A stretch of 64,000 nucleotides of DNA from Lingula anatina. Its lineage: Eukaryota; Brachiopoda; Lingulata; Lingulida; Lingulidae. The position numbers were made by a program, and so were the translations under genes. Position 1 is the stretch's first letter. Every line of letters starts with the position of its first letter. Positions 42,501 to 57,186 of the stretch are shown here, in pieces. Location of the stretch: assembly GCF_001039355.2 (NCBI RefSeq), contig NW_019775908.1, positions 1-64,000 on the forward strand. Reading direction: 5' to 3'. The notes below the pieces were generated by a model. That model searched no databases. It was not told where the DNA came from and saw only the letters and a program-made list of their open reading frames with translations.

Positions 42501-45500
42501 CATGCTGGTTCATCTGTATCAGGCAATCCAACATTAATGAGAATATTTTATATGACAAATCCAATAAATAAATATAATGAAAGAATTTAAGGTTACTCAA
42601 CAGTGAGCACTTTTGAAAAAAATAGCGACATGGATCCGGGTGGGGGGTGGGGGGTGGGGGGGGAGAGGTCACTTACCTTGTGGTTGTCTTGCAGAATGTT
42701 TCACCTTCAGTCCCCTCATTTTTCCATCATGATTGCTGCCATAGTTGTACAGAGAAGAGGCAGAGTCTTCTGACTTGCTAATGCTCAAGATTGCCAGTTT
42801 GGTCCAATCCACTGCATACAACCGGTCCTCAAATACAGTGAGACTTCTGGGATTGGGAAGGTGACGCACTCCTGACAGAATAATTCGTCTAGAAAAACAA
42901 GCATCAAATGAAATGGTTTTTTTTTTACTCAAGATATTTCATACACATTTTATTCAGAAACAGTCTTATAAAAGACAAAAATTTTAAAGGTATTTATGAA
43001 CATACAAATGAAAATATGGCAAAAATCACATTTCAAACACAATTTACAAATTTAACAGGATGTACATAATTTTTTACATTACTAGTGCTTAAAAAATTTA
43101 ATATCTCCTTTTACCTATGTTGCCCAGTGTAGCTCACACTCTCAATCCTTTCCATTTTGTAGTCTGACCAGTAGACCCTCTTGTTCACATGATCCAAGCA
43201 GACACTGGTGGGAGCGGTCACTTTTTCTGTGGCCAGCACATGCCGGTGACTGCCATCCATAAAAGCTCTCTCCACCTTGGAAAAATGACGCTTAGTCCAT
43301 TTCCCATGATCAGTGAAGAACATATACCTAAAATTAATAAGTATTGTATCATTATACAGATTAAAAAAATTTACTGAAATTTTTTAATTTTTCTATTAAA
43401 ATAGAAAAATGTTACAAAGACATGTGCCTTGGTGGAAGAGGAACCATAGGTTCTGAGACAACATCATTATTCATGGCCTGGGCTTTGTATGTCTAGACTC
43501 AAAATAGCATAAACTACCTACTACTTTGGCTACAGAAAAATAAATATTCCTTTAACTTCTATCCATTTACCACTAAACAGGAATTAATCAATTGTTTTGA
43601 CTAAAATACAAAAATATTTAACTTGAGTGACATCTAAGTTTGTAAAGGAGATGATAAAGAGAGCTAAATATATATTAGTTGCCAGGGAAAAGTGTTTTTT
43701 ATCAAGCATAAAGTAATTAGCTTTTGATCTCCATGAACACATATCAATATTATTTCAATATTAATCATCTTAAAACAGATTCAAGATGCAAATATTTGTT
43801 TATCCTAAAGTCACTCTCATTAGTAGAGATTGTCAACGAAATCATATGCAAAGTACATATATCAACACTTCAAGAGAGTTTGACTTCCCTTATGGTATAA
43901 AACTTAGACATGTAACTTCATGTGTCAGACATCTTGATATACAATTCACCATTTAAAATGAAAGATTTTTCTACAATAATAAGGTTATCAGTGGTAATAC
44001 ATTTTACATCTAAAATACTTTTTTTTTCAGTTTAGCTGTGGTTTTTAACTTATCTCATTGGAGTTGTGCTAAAATTCAGAAGAAAATAATTTGATTTATT
44101 TACTACCAAACTCAGAATTTTATTTTAAAAAAATTTGTATAATTTTCACAAATCTCAACCATGGTCTTTTATACTTTCAAAAAAGGCAGAAAACGACAGG
44201 CAGAAATCTACAGAAACATTCTTGTGTGTCTCTTACCCAGATGTGGGATCAACTGCCACACTGGTGGGCTGCCATATGTCTACAGTGATGAGGTTCCTCT
44301 GGTGCTGTCCATCTAATGTTATCAAATCTATTCTTTGTCCAGCCAGGTCAACTACATACAAATTATTTCCTGAAAAATAGAACACATTTGCGTCCCTGAG
44401 CTTGAAACTTGACTGATGTCATCAACCTCGAGTTTCTCAATACTTGCCTTGATTTACTTTTCTGTGTCCCTTTTTTATATGTCCATTTTGTGACATCATA
44501 ATTTCCTTTCCCCATTCCATTAATAACTAGATTATTGCCTTAAACAGAAAGCTTTTTTTTACATAATATCTAATTTAATTCAAAATATAAATTAGCCTTT
44601 TAACGTAGCCCCTTTATTCTACTGCAATTTGAAAGGTACAAATAGCTGTAGGTTATGCATTATTGAATGATAGGGAAAACTCGGGAAATTTTGAAACCAC
44701 TGTTTGCAACGTTTCAATCTACAATTTAAGTGTAGAAAACAATGCACACTCTAAAAAGGTCTGTTTGCCATGGTTTTCACAATCTTACATCATCAGAATG
44801 AAATACATTTTTAAGTTTCCCAATAATTCCCATTTCCACTTGAGCAAATTCTTCTGTATTTCTTTTATTTGGCTCTAAGCCAAGTGTTGAGTCAAATGTG
44901 GGTCTGCTGTTGTCTCAACCCCCCTATTCTCACCATTTTCAGAAAACATTATCTACAGCTCCCTTTACACTTTTATAGTAAATGATGACAAGATAAACAA
45001 TTGTGAAAAATGTTTTCAGGTGAATATGGGCAATATTGAGTGAAAAAAAGGGTAATCTAATTGGATCATATTACTAATACAAAGCAAAAACCAACATATA
45101 ATGGGGGAAAAACTACGGAATGGATACTAACTAGAAAGTAGTTTACTAGTATACATCTAGAACTTGCCTATTTAACTGTGGTAATGCAGGAAGTATTCAT
45201 GTGACCTGACACTGTCAGGAACAATCCATATTACCCAGTGTCATTTTTTTGTTTTGTTTCTGCAACAGTTTTTTTTATAATGAACCTTGAAGTGACTCAT
45301 GGGAAGTCTATTGTGTTTTCAGCTGGCAATTACAAATGCTGAGAATCAAATGCAAATGAACTTTCTCAACGTTTACAGAATCATGTAATTAAATGGAAAG
45401 GAAGAGCATTAACATGTATTACAGATAAAATTTATAACAATTTAGAATATATCTGAAAACAACTACAAAATTTTCTCAAAACAAAATCACTCAACTATCA

Positions 45501-48500
45501 AAGTTGAGAAAGAATTGGAAAAAAAAATTGCACTTCTTTTTTTTTATCTCATATTACTCCAAAACACTTACCCACAGGCAAACATGTTTTAAATTTCAAA
45601 AAGTCTTAGGGTCACTTTCTAAAATATTTCAGAAAAATACTTAATTTCAAATCTTGCCTTTTGGGCCCTAGGTGGAATGTTTAAAGTGCAGTCACATAAA
45701 TTTACCAACATGATTAACCATGAAGCCACTTCAACAGGTAGCAACAAGTGAGAAACTTTAACCATGTTATGACACCAGACACGGATGGATACTTTTGTCT
45801 GGGAGAGCACCTGTGACAGGTTTTGATCTTATCTTTGCAAATGGTGTGCGTTTGACTATTTACATCACTCCAACAATAACCAGAATCTATTTTTTATTCT
45901 TCGTTAGCATGGTGGTTTTAAACGGAAAATAAATTAGTTTTGCGAAATTAATATCACACCCCTGCTTTTTACTGAATAAGCATTATCCAACCTATAATTA
46001 TTTGCCTAAAACACAAAGAGTTTTTTTTAACTTTAATAGCAATGTCACCAATGCTTCAGCTGTAAAGTAATTGTAGCAACTAATGGCCTTGTCCAATAAA
46101 TTTATAGTGGTATCAAGTAGTACAAGGTAGACATGACTCATTTCAATCAACATACAAGTACAAACATTCTCACACAGTTCTCTACTGACAGACTTTTTTC
46201 AATATGTTATTCCTATATGGTCTACCTGAAAAACTTTAGGGATAAAATTATAACACATAATAACAGAAGTTATTTATATTCACCTATCCAATCCACTGCC
46301 ACATCTACTGGATCACTGACACCTTTGATATTAAGTTCCTTTCTGTTACTTCCATCCATGCTAGCTTCATATATCTAAAGCAAATATAAAAAAAAACAGT
46401 TGTATTCATTTCTAGTCTAGAATCAAGTAACAAAATATACAAAAGTGTAGTTTCCATAAAATGTAATATTCTTTGCACTATTCTATAATGCTTATCTGTT
46501 TGTATATAATTTCATGTAAAAGTTTGTATAACATGATATATTTAGTCCATGCATATGTTTTCATTGCACAATCATTACACTCAATTTTCATATAAAAGTC
46601 AATTTTTCATTAAAAAATCAAACATCCACATCCTCTGGTTATAGAAGAAAAAAAAACATTTAAAAGGTCATTAAGAAAAATGACAAAACATATTTGAAAG
46701 ATACCTTGGCATTCTTGGTATCTGACCAGTACATTTTATTACTGGTCAAGTGATAGTCCAGAGCATCTACTGCTGACTGGACGTTAACTCCATTGTTTCT
46801 ATTGCCATTTTTGTCCACTTCGTAAATTGTGGTTCCTTTGCCAAACATCAACTTCATAGAACTACCTGAAAAAAAAATGACCATGTTTAGCATGGTAAAA
46901 TAGAAAATAGAAAGATGGTTTAAGATAAGTGAATTATTTGAAGTTATCCATATTTGGGAGAGGTACAAATGAAAATTACAAGTATTTCAATTAAGAATGC
47001 TAAACAAATGCACAAACAAACACAAAAATAACAATAATAAATAAATTTTTTGAAAAAAAAACAAAGAAGAGATGAAAAATGATACATTTATTTAATATGT
47101 TCAAGTGCGTTATAATAACAACACAATTCTTGAATGACAATTTCTGAAACAGATGTGCGAGTACAACCAACCACTGCATCAAGTCATCAAGAGCATTTTC
47201 ACAATTTACAGGCCACAGGTCAAGGTCACCCTTGGCTTCAATACACAGCCTGCAGTACACAAGTAACCCCTAACTGTTCTAAGGACACAATTATGCCAAC
47301 AATTTGGCTTCAAGGAAAATAACAAAACTAACACCAGATTGCCACTTCTGGCACACATTTTCCCTTCCATTTTTCAGTGTTAAAAAAATCATGTTATTAT
47401 CTCGTCAGTGAAGCAAGATAATATTACTGCCTAGCAGGCTAGTGCCACTTCGTGCCACACTTCACTGCCAAGCCTTTATCTCACATCACACTTCCAGTCA
47501 TTACTCAAGAAACATCAACCAGTGTGGAGACTGTGGAAACAACTGCACAGTTATTACTATACTGACACCCCTTCCCTTTTGTATCCCAAAGCTATGACCA
47601 TTGTCCAGAACAATGACTCATGCTGCCCGCACTTTTGAAATGATATACCAGGGTATGCATTAGGTATGGTGGCTTCCAGCACTTTATTAAAATAATTTAA
47701 ATCCCTGGACATTCTGTCCCTAAATTCTCCCTCGTTTACATGAAATAACCAAAGTTAATGTCTCAGACTTAACATGTCTGAGTAAGCCTCTAGGCATGGC
47801 TACATTCTATAAATTCCTATCAAATTATATCCTAAAATTGTTTAAGTTTGTAAGTTATTGACAGATATCTACAATCAAAATATGATTTATACTAATGTAT
47901 ACTAAAGCCATAATAAAATAAAAATATAAATATTATCTATACCAATTCAGTATCATAAACTACAATTAACTCATAGATAACATATCGCAGATAACTCATA
48001 GACCCCATTCCCAGAGTTTAGATCGATCCAACTAGATCGGCCTAACTCCCTGGGGGTTCACACTAAATAGCTGTCAGCCGAACGGGCACAAAAGTTAATT
48101 ACCCCCTTACAGCTTGTAGCTGGACGGACATTTAAGCCAGATTATGTGACAGTAATCTAGTGAGACTCCCCATGGGGATAGATCGATCTAGAATGCACCC
48201 ATAGTCTGTTTTTATTGTTGCAAGACTCAAAGAAATTGTGATCATGCTAGAAAAAAAAAGTTGCATTCACTGTCTTCTCTCTCATGACTACATATTAAAG
48301 GACAGTCTAATGAATGAAAAAACTAACAACTTACTATTTGGGGCGACACATTTCTTGGTACCCTGTAAGGTATATCCAGTATGGCAGCCGCAGGTATATC
48401 CACCATTGGTGTTTTGGCAGGTTTGATCACAAGACCAAGGTCCAAAATACGAGCATTCATCAAAATCTGTGAACAAAATTGATTAAGTATTACTATCTCA

Positions 48501-51500
48501 GCACATGTAGCTATGGAGGGAAAATCAAAGATAAATTCACAAGTATGATTGAAATGTATGTAAAGGAAGATGCATATGGGGAAAATGTTCTTATTATTAT
48601 CATTCAATAATTTAAAAAAAAATCAAACATTTTAACACATTTTGAAGGTTTATAATGATTTGTTATTCACATAAAATACTACTTGCCATGATCCCATCTT
48701 GTTTCATCTCTTAGGATTATCTTTTTTGTGTGTATTACTAACAAAATATTGATTTTGGAAGTAAAATTGATCAAATGTGTACAAAATTAGCAGGTAATTA
48801 GACAAATTACAAGTCTGGGAGCTGTGTGTGCAAATAACTGTCAGCCTAACAAACATTTTCACTGCAGGTAATATTTTGAACTTGCAATAAGAAGTAAAGG
48901 TTTCAAATATCAACAAGAAAGATCAAATGCAGTCAAGGAAATGACAAGAGAGATAAACCAAAGCAATGCCATGCAATGGGAACTTCAATCATTTTAACAG
49001 ATATTTTAGTTTTTCAGTCATCCCCATACTAACCAACACAAGTCCTGTTATCAGCAGGATCAAGAGTAAAGCCAGTGTTACAATAACAGGTCCCGCCTGT
49101 AGGGGTGGGCTGGCAATGGTGGTCACAGGACAGTGCACTACAAAAGGTGCCACCTACAAAAGAAAAAGATGATGTATGTTCAAATTAATGGCACCAGGCC
49201 CTGAAAATGAGAGCAGGTACCATAGGGGAGGGATGTGCCTTTTGTGCCATGTTAATGTACTTCTTGTAGCCTGCTATATCACAGTCACTGTGGTATTGAG
49301 ATACTGGTAATGTGCCAGTGTTATAAGAATGTTTGGGGTTTGTTTCTTTTTTTTATTTCCTGCAGTGCATCATATGATGATTTCCTTATCTTATGTGTAT
49401 ATATGAGACTTACAAGAAGAGCACAATTCAAAAGAATTTTTAAAATGTATAGACATGGTTTAATTTCAAAATTTTTATATAAGAAAAGTGCACGAACAAA
49501 AAAAAAAAAAAAAAAAACAATAAAGAAGATCATCATAAGAAAATTTGGTCTGGGCATGTTTTCAAACATTTCTGGGTACATTTCAAAAAACACCAGGGAG
49601 AGTCTCTTCAATTCGATCATTAAATATGATACAGAACTGCAGGTAGAACAGTGACATTCAAGTATTCTTGGTATGGTAATACTACAGTGTCATGCAGTGG
49701 TCAAGACTGGTCAAGACTGGTCAAGACTACTCAAACCACCTGTTGCGGATGGCTGTACTTAACAACCTGGTTGGGCCAGTCGGCCTTCAAAATACCCTGA
49801 GGCTGTACATGAGAACTCGCATATATAGACTCTGCCATGTGTATGGGAGCACTGCAGTGTTATTATGAAAATCTGGGTTATGTGAGAGACTTGTCTGTAT
49901 GGGTGATGTTGCTTTGGGTATCAGCATATCATTGCTGTTATGAGTTATATTCAATATTGCTGCTGCTGCAGAATTAAAAAAAAAAACAGGATTTGCAATA
50001 CTGTTTCAAGTAAAATTATCCTATTCTATCCATGGCAAAAATCAAGATGTTAGTTTACATCAAATTTTCTTCAATTCCATCATGTGGACTTGTAAATATA
50101 TTTCTTTCAAAAACCAAATCTTTGCACAGAATTCAGAAAGATGCAATTTTCTTCATTTAGGTCATATTCAGTAAAAAAATGATGGTTAACCCCAAAAAAG
50201 AACCTTCACTAGAGTTGTTGTCTGCATATCCCTAGATATCAATAAGCAATTTCTTTCAAATGCAAGAAATCTTCTGATAGAGCTCACCAAAGCTCTGAAT
50301 GTAATTGACTTTCATGAGACTTCATCAAAATGGCCCCATATATTGTAATATTCTCCCAGGAAACAACTGACAGAATTACTCTTCCAGAATGTCATCACTG
50401 AGCTTGCAATCCATTCATCATTCCTACACCATACTACGATAAGCTTTAGGAGTCTGTGCTCTTTGTAGAATTGGAAAAGGATGAGCAATTAACTTTGGAT
50501 TCTAAGCTATGTGTCTTCTATCACAAGTAATTTGTTTAAATATTTGTTACAAATATATGAGCAACATGAGAACCTTTTAGAAGCTAACATTACAACAAAA
50601 AGAAAGGCACTGTAGCAGCCTAAAAGGAAGAAGAAACTTTTCACTTCCCAACATGTTCCTTCATTTTGTGATCAAAATGGATTTGCTATTAGGGTAAACT
50701 TTAAGTTACTATTATAATTATGTGCACATCTTATTTACTTCCCCAAAAAACTTTTTGGTTGCTAATTTTTGTGCAAATCAACATAAACAAAACAATGACA
50801 GGCTGTGACTTACTACATGAGGTTGCTTCATCACTCCCACGCATGCAATCTCTGTTTCTATCACAGACTTTGGTTATGTTGATACACATTCCATCCTCAG
50901 TACATGGCCATTCCTCAGGGCCACAGGAATAAAAACCTGTAAAATATAACGATAAATAATGTACAATATTTCAACGTTATCAATTAATTTCATTCACTAA
51001 ATCATAGTAAATGATGAATTATGTATAATATATTAACATTATCAATTAATTTTATTTTCTAAATTCTTTTTCATCCAACTGATTTTATACAACCTTCAAA
51101 ATAATTCACCTCTGAATAGTTCTGATCATTTGACCAAGGTCTAATTGACGGTACAGATTGGTTAAAACATAAAGATAAACATCTCATTTCTACTCTATAA
51201 TATGATATTCTCTTGACAAACACAGCATTTCCCCAGATAAATCAAGGAGGTTGATTGTGCATTTATACATGACACACTTATTTTAGCAATAGATCTATTA
51301 ACTCCAGGAACACTGCTAAGTTTCGTGCATTGCAAGAGCTAAAATGATAAGACTTTTTGTGGTAAGGTTTACATCAATGACTGAACACGCATAAGAATTT
51401 GAACTTAATATTTTCATCTAGGCACCCAGGCAGGCAGGATTTGTTCAAATTTGAAGCATTGTCTCTGCATCTTATTCAAACTAAATATGTGTATCTTCTT

Positions 51501-54500
51501 TTTACTAACTTAAAACACAAATCCAGGGATTATTTGCTTTTTGGCTTTGGATAGTATACAAATACTATAAGTTCCAGAGGAAAAAAAGCATGAATTAATC
51601 TTTAGAATACAAGCTTCTTGAATCCTAATTCTATATGACAGGGAGAGTTAACTGATGGTAACTTATTCACACTATAAACTGCTCCTCATGAGCCTACAAC
51701 TTTAATGCATTCACAACAATCCCAACTTAAAACTAAAATAGGATCTGATTAAAATCATTAGATAACTGGATTATTTAGGGACCTTTCTACACTTCAGAAT
51801 TGAAAATCCCAAGTGAAATGGTTTGGCCACCTTGTGATGTCAGTTAAAATATGTCCAGCCTAATTTAGTCCCACTGTGAACATGGCCTCAGTTCATGCAA
51901 AATACTTCCATGCACCTAAATCAAAGCTTAGATCACATTTTCACCCCATGCTACTTCACAGAACTCACTGGAGAGAAAGTAATACTCAGAGTCAACAAAC
52001 TCTCTAAAGTTAATATACCTAATCTTTTGATAAACAAAGGAGTGTATGTATTGTTCTTCTAACTATTAAGGTTTTGACTCCATATGTAAGGAACTTCCCT
52101 CCTGGCTCTCTGATTAAAAGGACAGAGAAAAGCACAACCTTTTACTTTTACACTCTTTTACCACAAGCACTCAAAACTGGAGTGCTGTGGATAAAAATAA
52201 TAAAGTTGATGGTTTTTCTTTTTTTTCTTCCCGTTACCAAGTCTTCTAACTTACCTTCCTTGTCCATTAACATCAAGTGATACTGATGGCTGCTGGTATG
52301 CAAAAATGAATGCCTTTAACATCCTGGGGATTTCAACCCAAATTGTTGTTGAACTTCAGATTTCAAAGAACAAGTTTTTTGATAGGGTCAATGCTCTTGG
52401 GAATTGTGGAAATATAACCTGTTAGCGAAGAGCACCCGAATAGTGCTCTTCTGTCATAACAATTATGCGCCCAGAATTCGGCAATATACTCCATAGTGTT
52501 TCAGTTCTTCTTTTTCCAGAAAATTACTTGACAGAAGGTCAGGTTGTGTTATATCTTATCTCTTCCTTTTCCGACTCTTTTACCGACTAGTAGCCAGCTA
52601 ACTTACCATCTCTCCTTTCAAGCTTGGCTCCAACTTATGTTGGATTGTACATGTAGTTAAATGCTGCCCCTAACCCATCCCCATACTAAAACCCTTTATT
52701 AAATGTCATTGCACAGACTAACCATCAATGACAAACTTTTGACAATCCTTCAAAATGGTCTTTTAATTTCGTTGCCTAGCTGTCAAGCAGATCATCTTTA
52801 TTTTATTTTCAACATCAGCTTGACAGTGAGGTATCAAAATCAATACAAATCTGACTGGATCCTAATATGTTACTATTCTATCATCATTCACAACTGAATA
52901 TAAAATGTGACATGGCTAAGGCTCCTCATGGAGCAGTATATTCTAGTGATACAGCTGTATCAGCATACTTTGAGAGAATGATAACTTAGAGTTTGACTAT
53001 TACCGGTGCTTCAGGGTGCGTTCACAATGAATCTATCATACATGTACCAGCTAGTGCACACTTGTTCCAAGAGGACTATTGCTGAATGTAATCAGACTAA
53101 CAGATATATATATCCCTCCTACTGGGGTTCAGTAGAGTACAGAAAAGCTGGTGATTATACAAGTACATTGGAAACAAGAGGGGGCATGTTAATCTGTTAA
53201 TTTGAATGCATTCAGCTAGAGAACCTGTGGATTTAGAGCACACCAGCTTGTATGATAGATTCATTCTGAACATACCTTAAATTAGCAATGATTATATTCA
53301 TCTACTTTGGCCATATAAAAATCTGTACTTGTCCATGAAAATTACCAAATATTGATCTGAAACACAAGCCATTCCTTTGTCTTTTGTGAAATTGGTCCAT
53401 TATTTTATCTAAGTAGAATACTACAACCACTGATTTTATCATGATCAATTAGACTACAATACAGCTTTAAAGTTAAGCTTTAACTTTTTTTTTTTTTTTT
53501 TTTTTGATGAGTGGCGTTTTTTTCAGAACAAAGTATTGCTGAAAATTAGGAAATTGTACAGCAATGTTCATCAAATTTGCAGTATGGTTTGTTAAAAAGA
53601 GAAAGTGCAATCATGTGTAAGATAAATTATTATTGTAAAACAGGAAGAAATCTGTCATGTATGGAACTAGATGAAATATGCTGTACATGTACAGCTAAAA
53701 CTATATAGTAGCAAAGTAGCATTCTATCATTTTTCTAGTTATTTAGCTACCTCATACTGCTGAAACATTCAATTTATAAACCTAAAACTAATGAACTATA
53801 ACAACCTTTTTCTAAAAAAACTGCTCTATTTCAACATTCTGAACTTTTCAATTTTAAGACAATGAGGCATGATGCGTATCAAATTACTCTTCATGAGATA
53901 ACAAATAATTGCATTTTTTATAAAATAAGCAGGTGATGAACACGAGTGAGTTTTGGTAATGACATATTTTCCTGATAAGTTGATTCAAAATCATAAGTAA
54001 TTTATTCATTTTCCCATTAACTGTTTGGGTATATAATACATACAGTTATCAAGTCAGCACCTACATAAATTCTTTAGATGTGCCTTTTTTTTAACATGGC
54101 TCATGTTTTTTATGTATTCTGGATCTTTTACAAAGTCTATTGTTGGAGTGTTTCATTCATATTTTAGTTATGCTATTAATTCCATAGTAATCACAAAAAG
54201 AGAAAAGCATTCCAGGCTTTAAAACACTAGCATAATAACAAATTTTCCAGCATGTTTTGCTTAAAAGACAAAGGTATTATTTAGCATTAATGGTACTACT
54301 ATTTTGGCTTCACCATGGGTATACAATACTTAAGAAAAAATTGTTTCCTTTACACAAAACCAAAAATTCAACAGGTGTGTGTGTGCATGTGCATGTGTGT
54401 GTATGTGTGCATGCAAGTGTTTAAATGTATGCCCCAATTTATGCACCCGTTTATGCTAGTGTGGGTGTATGCACCTGAACTTGGGTCTCAGCTTCACTCA

Positions 54501-57142
54501 AATCTGTAATGACAGGGACTTTTTTTATAACCAATCTAGTATGTGGCCACCCATAAGCTGAAGGCACAAACTGACACTCTGAAGTACGTTCATCCCTAGA
54601 CCACTAGCTGTAAGCATTTATAACCAGATCTCCTAATATAGCCTGGACTTAGTTTTTCATTCTAGCTTGCTTATTAAAACTTTCATATGAATCAAAAACT
54701 GTTAAGATTTAATTAGCAAAAGGTAAAATGTATCAAGTTGTTCACAACTAATATTGTATAAAGTGATGCCTTTTCCTAAATTATTTGAATTCCAGCGCCC
54801 ATTAATCCCCCCTCCCCCACCTCAAAAAACCTTACATAAGCAAATAACTTCCTTAAATGTCTGACAATATGAAATTAGATCCAAGATTTTGAGATTCATA
54901 CCTTGACAGTTAGTAAAAAGGTATGGATCTTCAGGTAATAAATCCAACTTCTTTATAAATAAAGAGGAACCTGTGCAAAAATTCAGTTGGGTAACTGTAG
55001 CATTCTTAATTAATCCTTTTTCAATCATAATGATGATGAGCTTATTGTTATCACTAATAAAAGATCAAAGAGTTCAAAATCCTTTACCACAGCCTTGTTC
55101 ATCAGAGTTATCTCCGCAATCGTTGGCACCGTCACAGACCCAACTCTGAAATGTACATTTCTTGTTGCCGCACTGGAACTGGTCCCCATTACAAGCTGGA
55201 TAGGCTGGAAAAGAATGCGACAAGTATGAAGGGACACTTCCATTAAACTTAAAGGAGCAATGTATGAATTTTTTTATTTAAAAATATAATCAACACATTT
55301 TCTTCAGGTCTTTAACTAATGTTTTTTTTAGTATCTAGTATTAAGCAACTATATCACTCTAGCTATCAAGTTCAAAAGTAAAAAAATACCCATCACACAC
55401 AAGTTTTAGCAGGGGTAGTGATTTCAAGAAAGGACACAGAAATACTCTATACACTGAGTCCTAAAAAGGCCCATTAAAAAGATGAGACTTACTTTCAAAA
55501 ATAGAATTTTTTTTTATATTTAAAAATGTGTGAAGTAACAGGGTGACTTTAATCTCTGTTAAAGCATGGATTTTTTACTCCTCTAAATATATGAGTAATA
55601 AAAATAACTGGTTCAGAAACAGAAATTTAAGAAGAGGTTGAATGAGCACTTTTTATCCTTTGTAACCTTAAGCTTTCTTTGTTCCCATCTCTGAGGACAT
55701 CACTTAAAAGAAAGAAATGAGCTTTAAATAATTTACCATATTTCTGGAATTAAAAATAGTCTTGAGGAAATGTTTGAATGAATAACCATTTTCTCAAGAC
55801 TATTTTAGGAGGTTGTTTGTTTTGTTTAGAAAACAGTCTCTCAGAAGGTCTTTTGGATGACACTGCAAGATTTTAGGACAAAGACCCAGTTTGCATATCT
55901 GGTTTTGTAAACATATCCTTAGATGTACATATGGCGCCTTGCATTGTATTTGTAGAAAACATCACAAACAAGTTCAGGCACATTTCAAAGATTACTCAAT
56001 ATACAGGTACAAAGATACCACAAACAATAAAAATATTGGATTGAATAAACAAAAACAAGTTTTAAAAATCTGGATTCTAAGGTTGAGGTATTTTAAATCC
56101 CCATGCAAGCTGTAGCAAGCATGCATGATCATGTTTCCCCAGACTGCCTAAATGTCACCCACAAAATTGAATTAATTTTTTTTTACCCATGATCTGTTCC
56201 GGGCCTCCTTTCCAAGCCTTGATGATTAAAGTTTTGCAAAAGCTTAGTTCAAGTTCAAACGACAACCATGCCCCAAATATCAACATCACCTGACCATAAG
56301 ATAATCATCTGTGTGATTTGTTTAATTTCATTTTTATTTTCAAAATTAATCTGTGCATATAGTTGGTCTAGTTGAACATCTCATAGCCGGTTGAAAAGTA
56401 AAAAAGACTTCAACTGAACATAAAACCAGATGTTCCCATGGAAATCAAACCCTTATACTAACAATGCTCCTGTAACCATTTTCTTTCCTCACCACCAGGC
56501 TAGTGCCATAGTAGACCATAGTAAAGCTTTTGTACCTTTTTTTCCTTTACTTTTTGGTAAGAATTGTTAAAACAATTACCAAAATAAAGAAGCCAATCCT
56601 GGTTGGAAATTTTAAACAACTGTATTATTAAGACAAGTTCTAGGCACAGCCGTAGGTATGCAACTCTTTTATTCTCATACTGGTTACATTTAACTATATG
56701 GGTTTCAACTGTGTGAGGGAATGCACTATGTACTGTGCAAGTTCCAGCAGACTGTAAAATAAGGCAAAACTGGATATTAAAAAGGGAACCAATCATGGGT
56801 TCATTTTACCTTTCTTTTTTGCTCAATGTCAATTTGGGTCATTTAATCTTGTTTTTTAATGTTATTTAGTGTAAAAACAAACAGTTTTATAAACATTCAA
56901 TGTGCTTAAAACCACATCATCCTGTGAAAATATCAATTCAACTTTTAAATAATTAACACAAGGGTTTACTTTTTATCAGAATGCCAAAGAGTAAACTGCA
57001 CCCAAGTAAACTTTTGTGCAGCCATAGAGTCAATTATATTAACATTCATACTTTGAAAAAAAAAATGAATCATAAAGATCCACACAGGGTCTTAGAAGTA
57101 CTGTCTAACAAACTCCAAGATACGCATCATTGCACTTGATCC

Positions 57143-57186
<44 letters not shown>

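Larger units (their letters stand above)
41310..42676. other. Intron 11 (1.4 kb)
   Basis: Contains foldback element copy C and, immediately beside the exon 11 donor, the G-rich tract at 42636-42666. Confidence 0.65.

Noticed and set aside
49699-49728. Three 10-base tandem copies as a CRISPR-like array
   Set aside because: No spacers, far too short, and the genome is eukaryotic.
52703-52897. Open frame in intron 3 as an extra exon
   Set aside because: No cysteine pattern of LDLa or EGF and wrong strand for the receptor.
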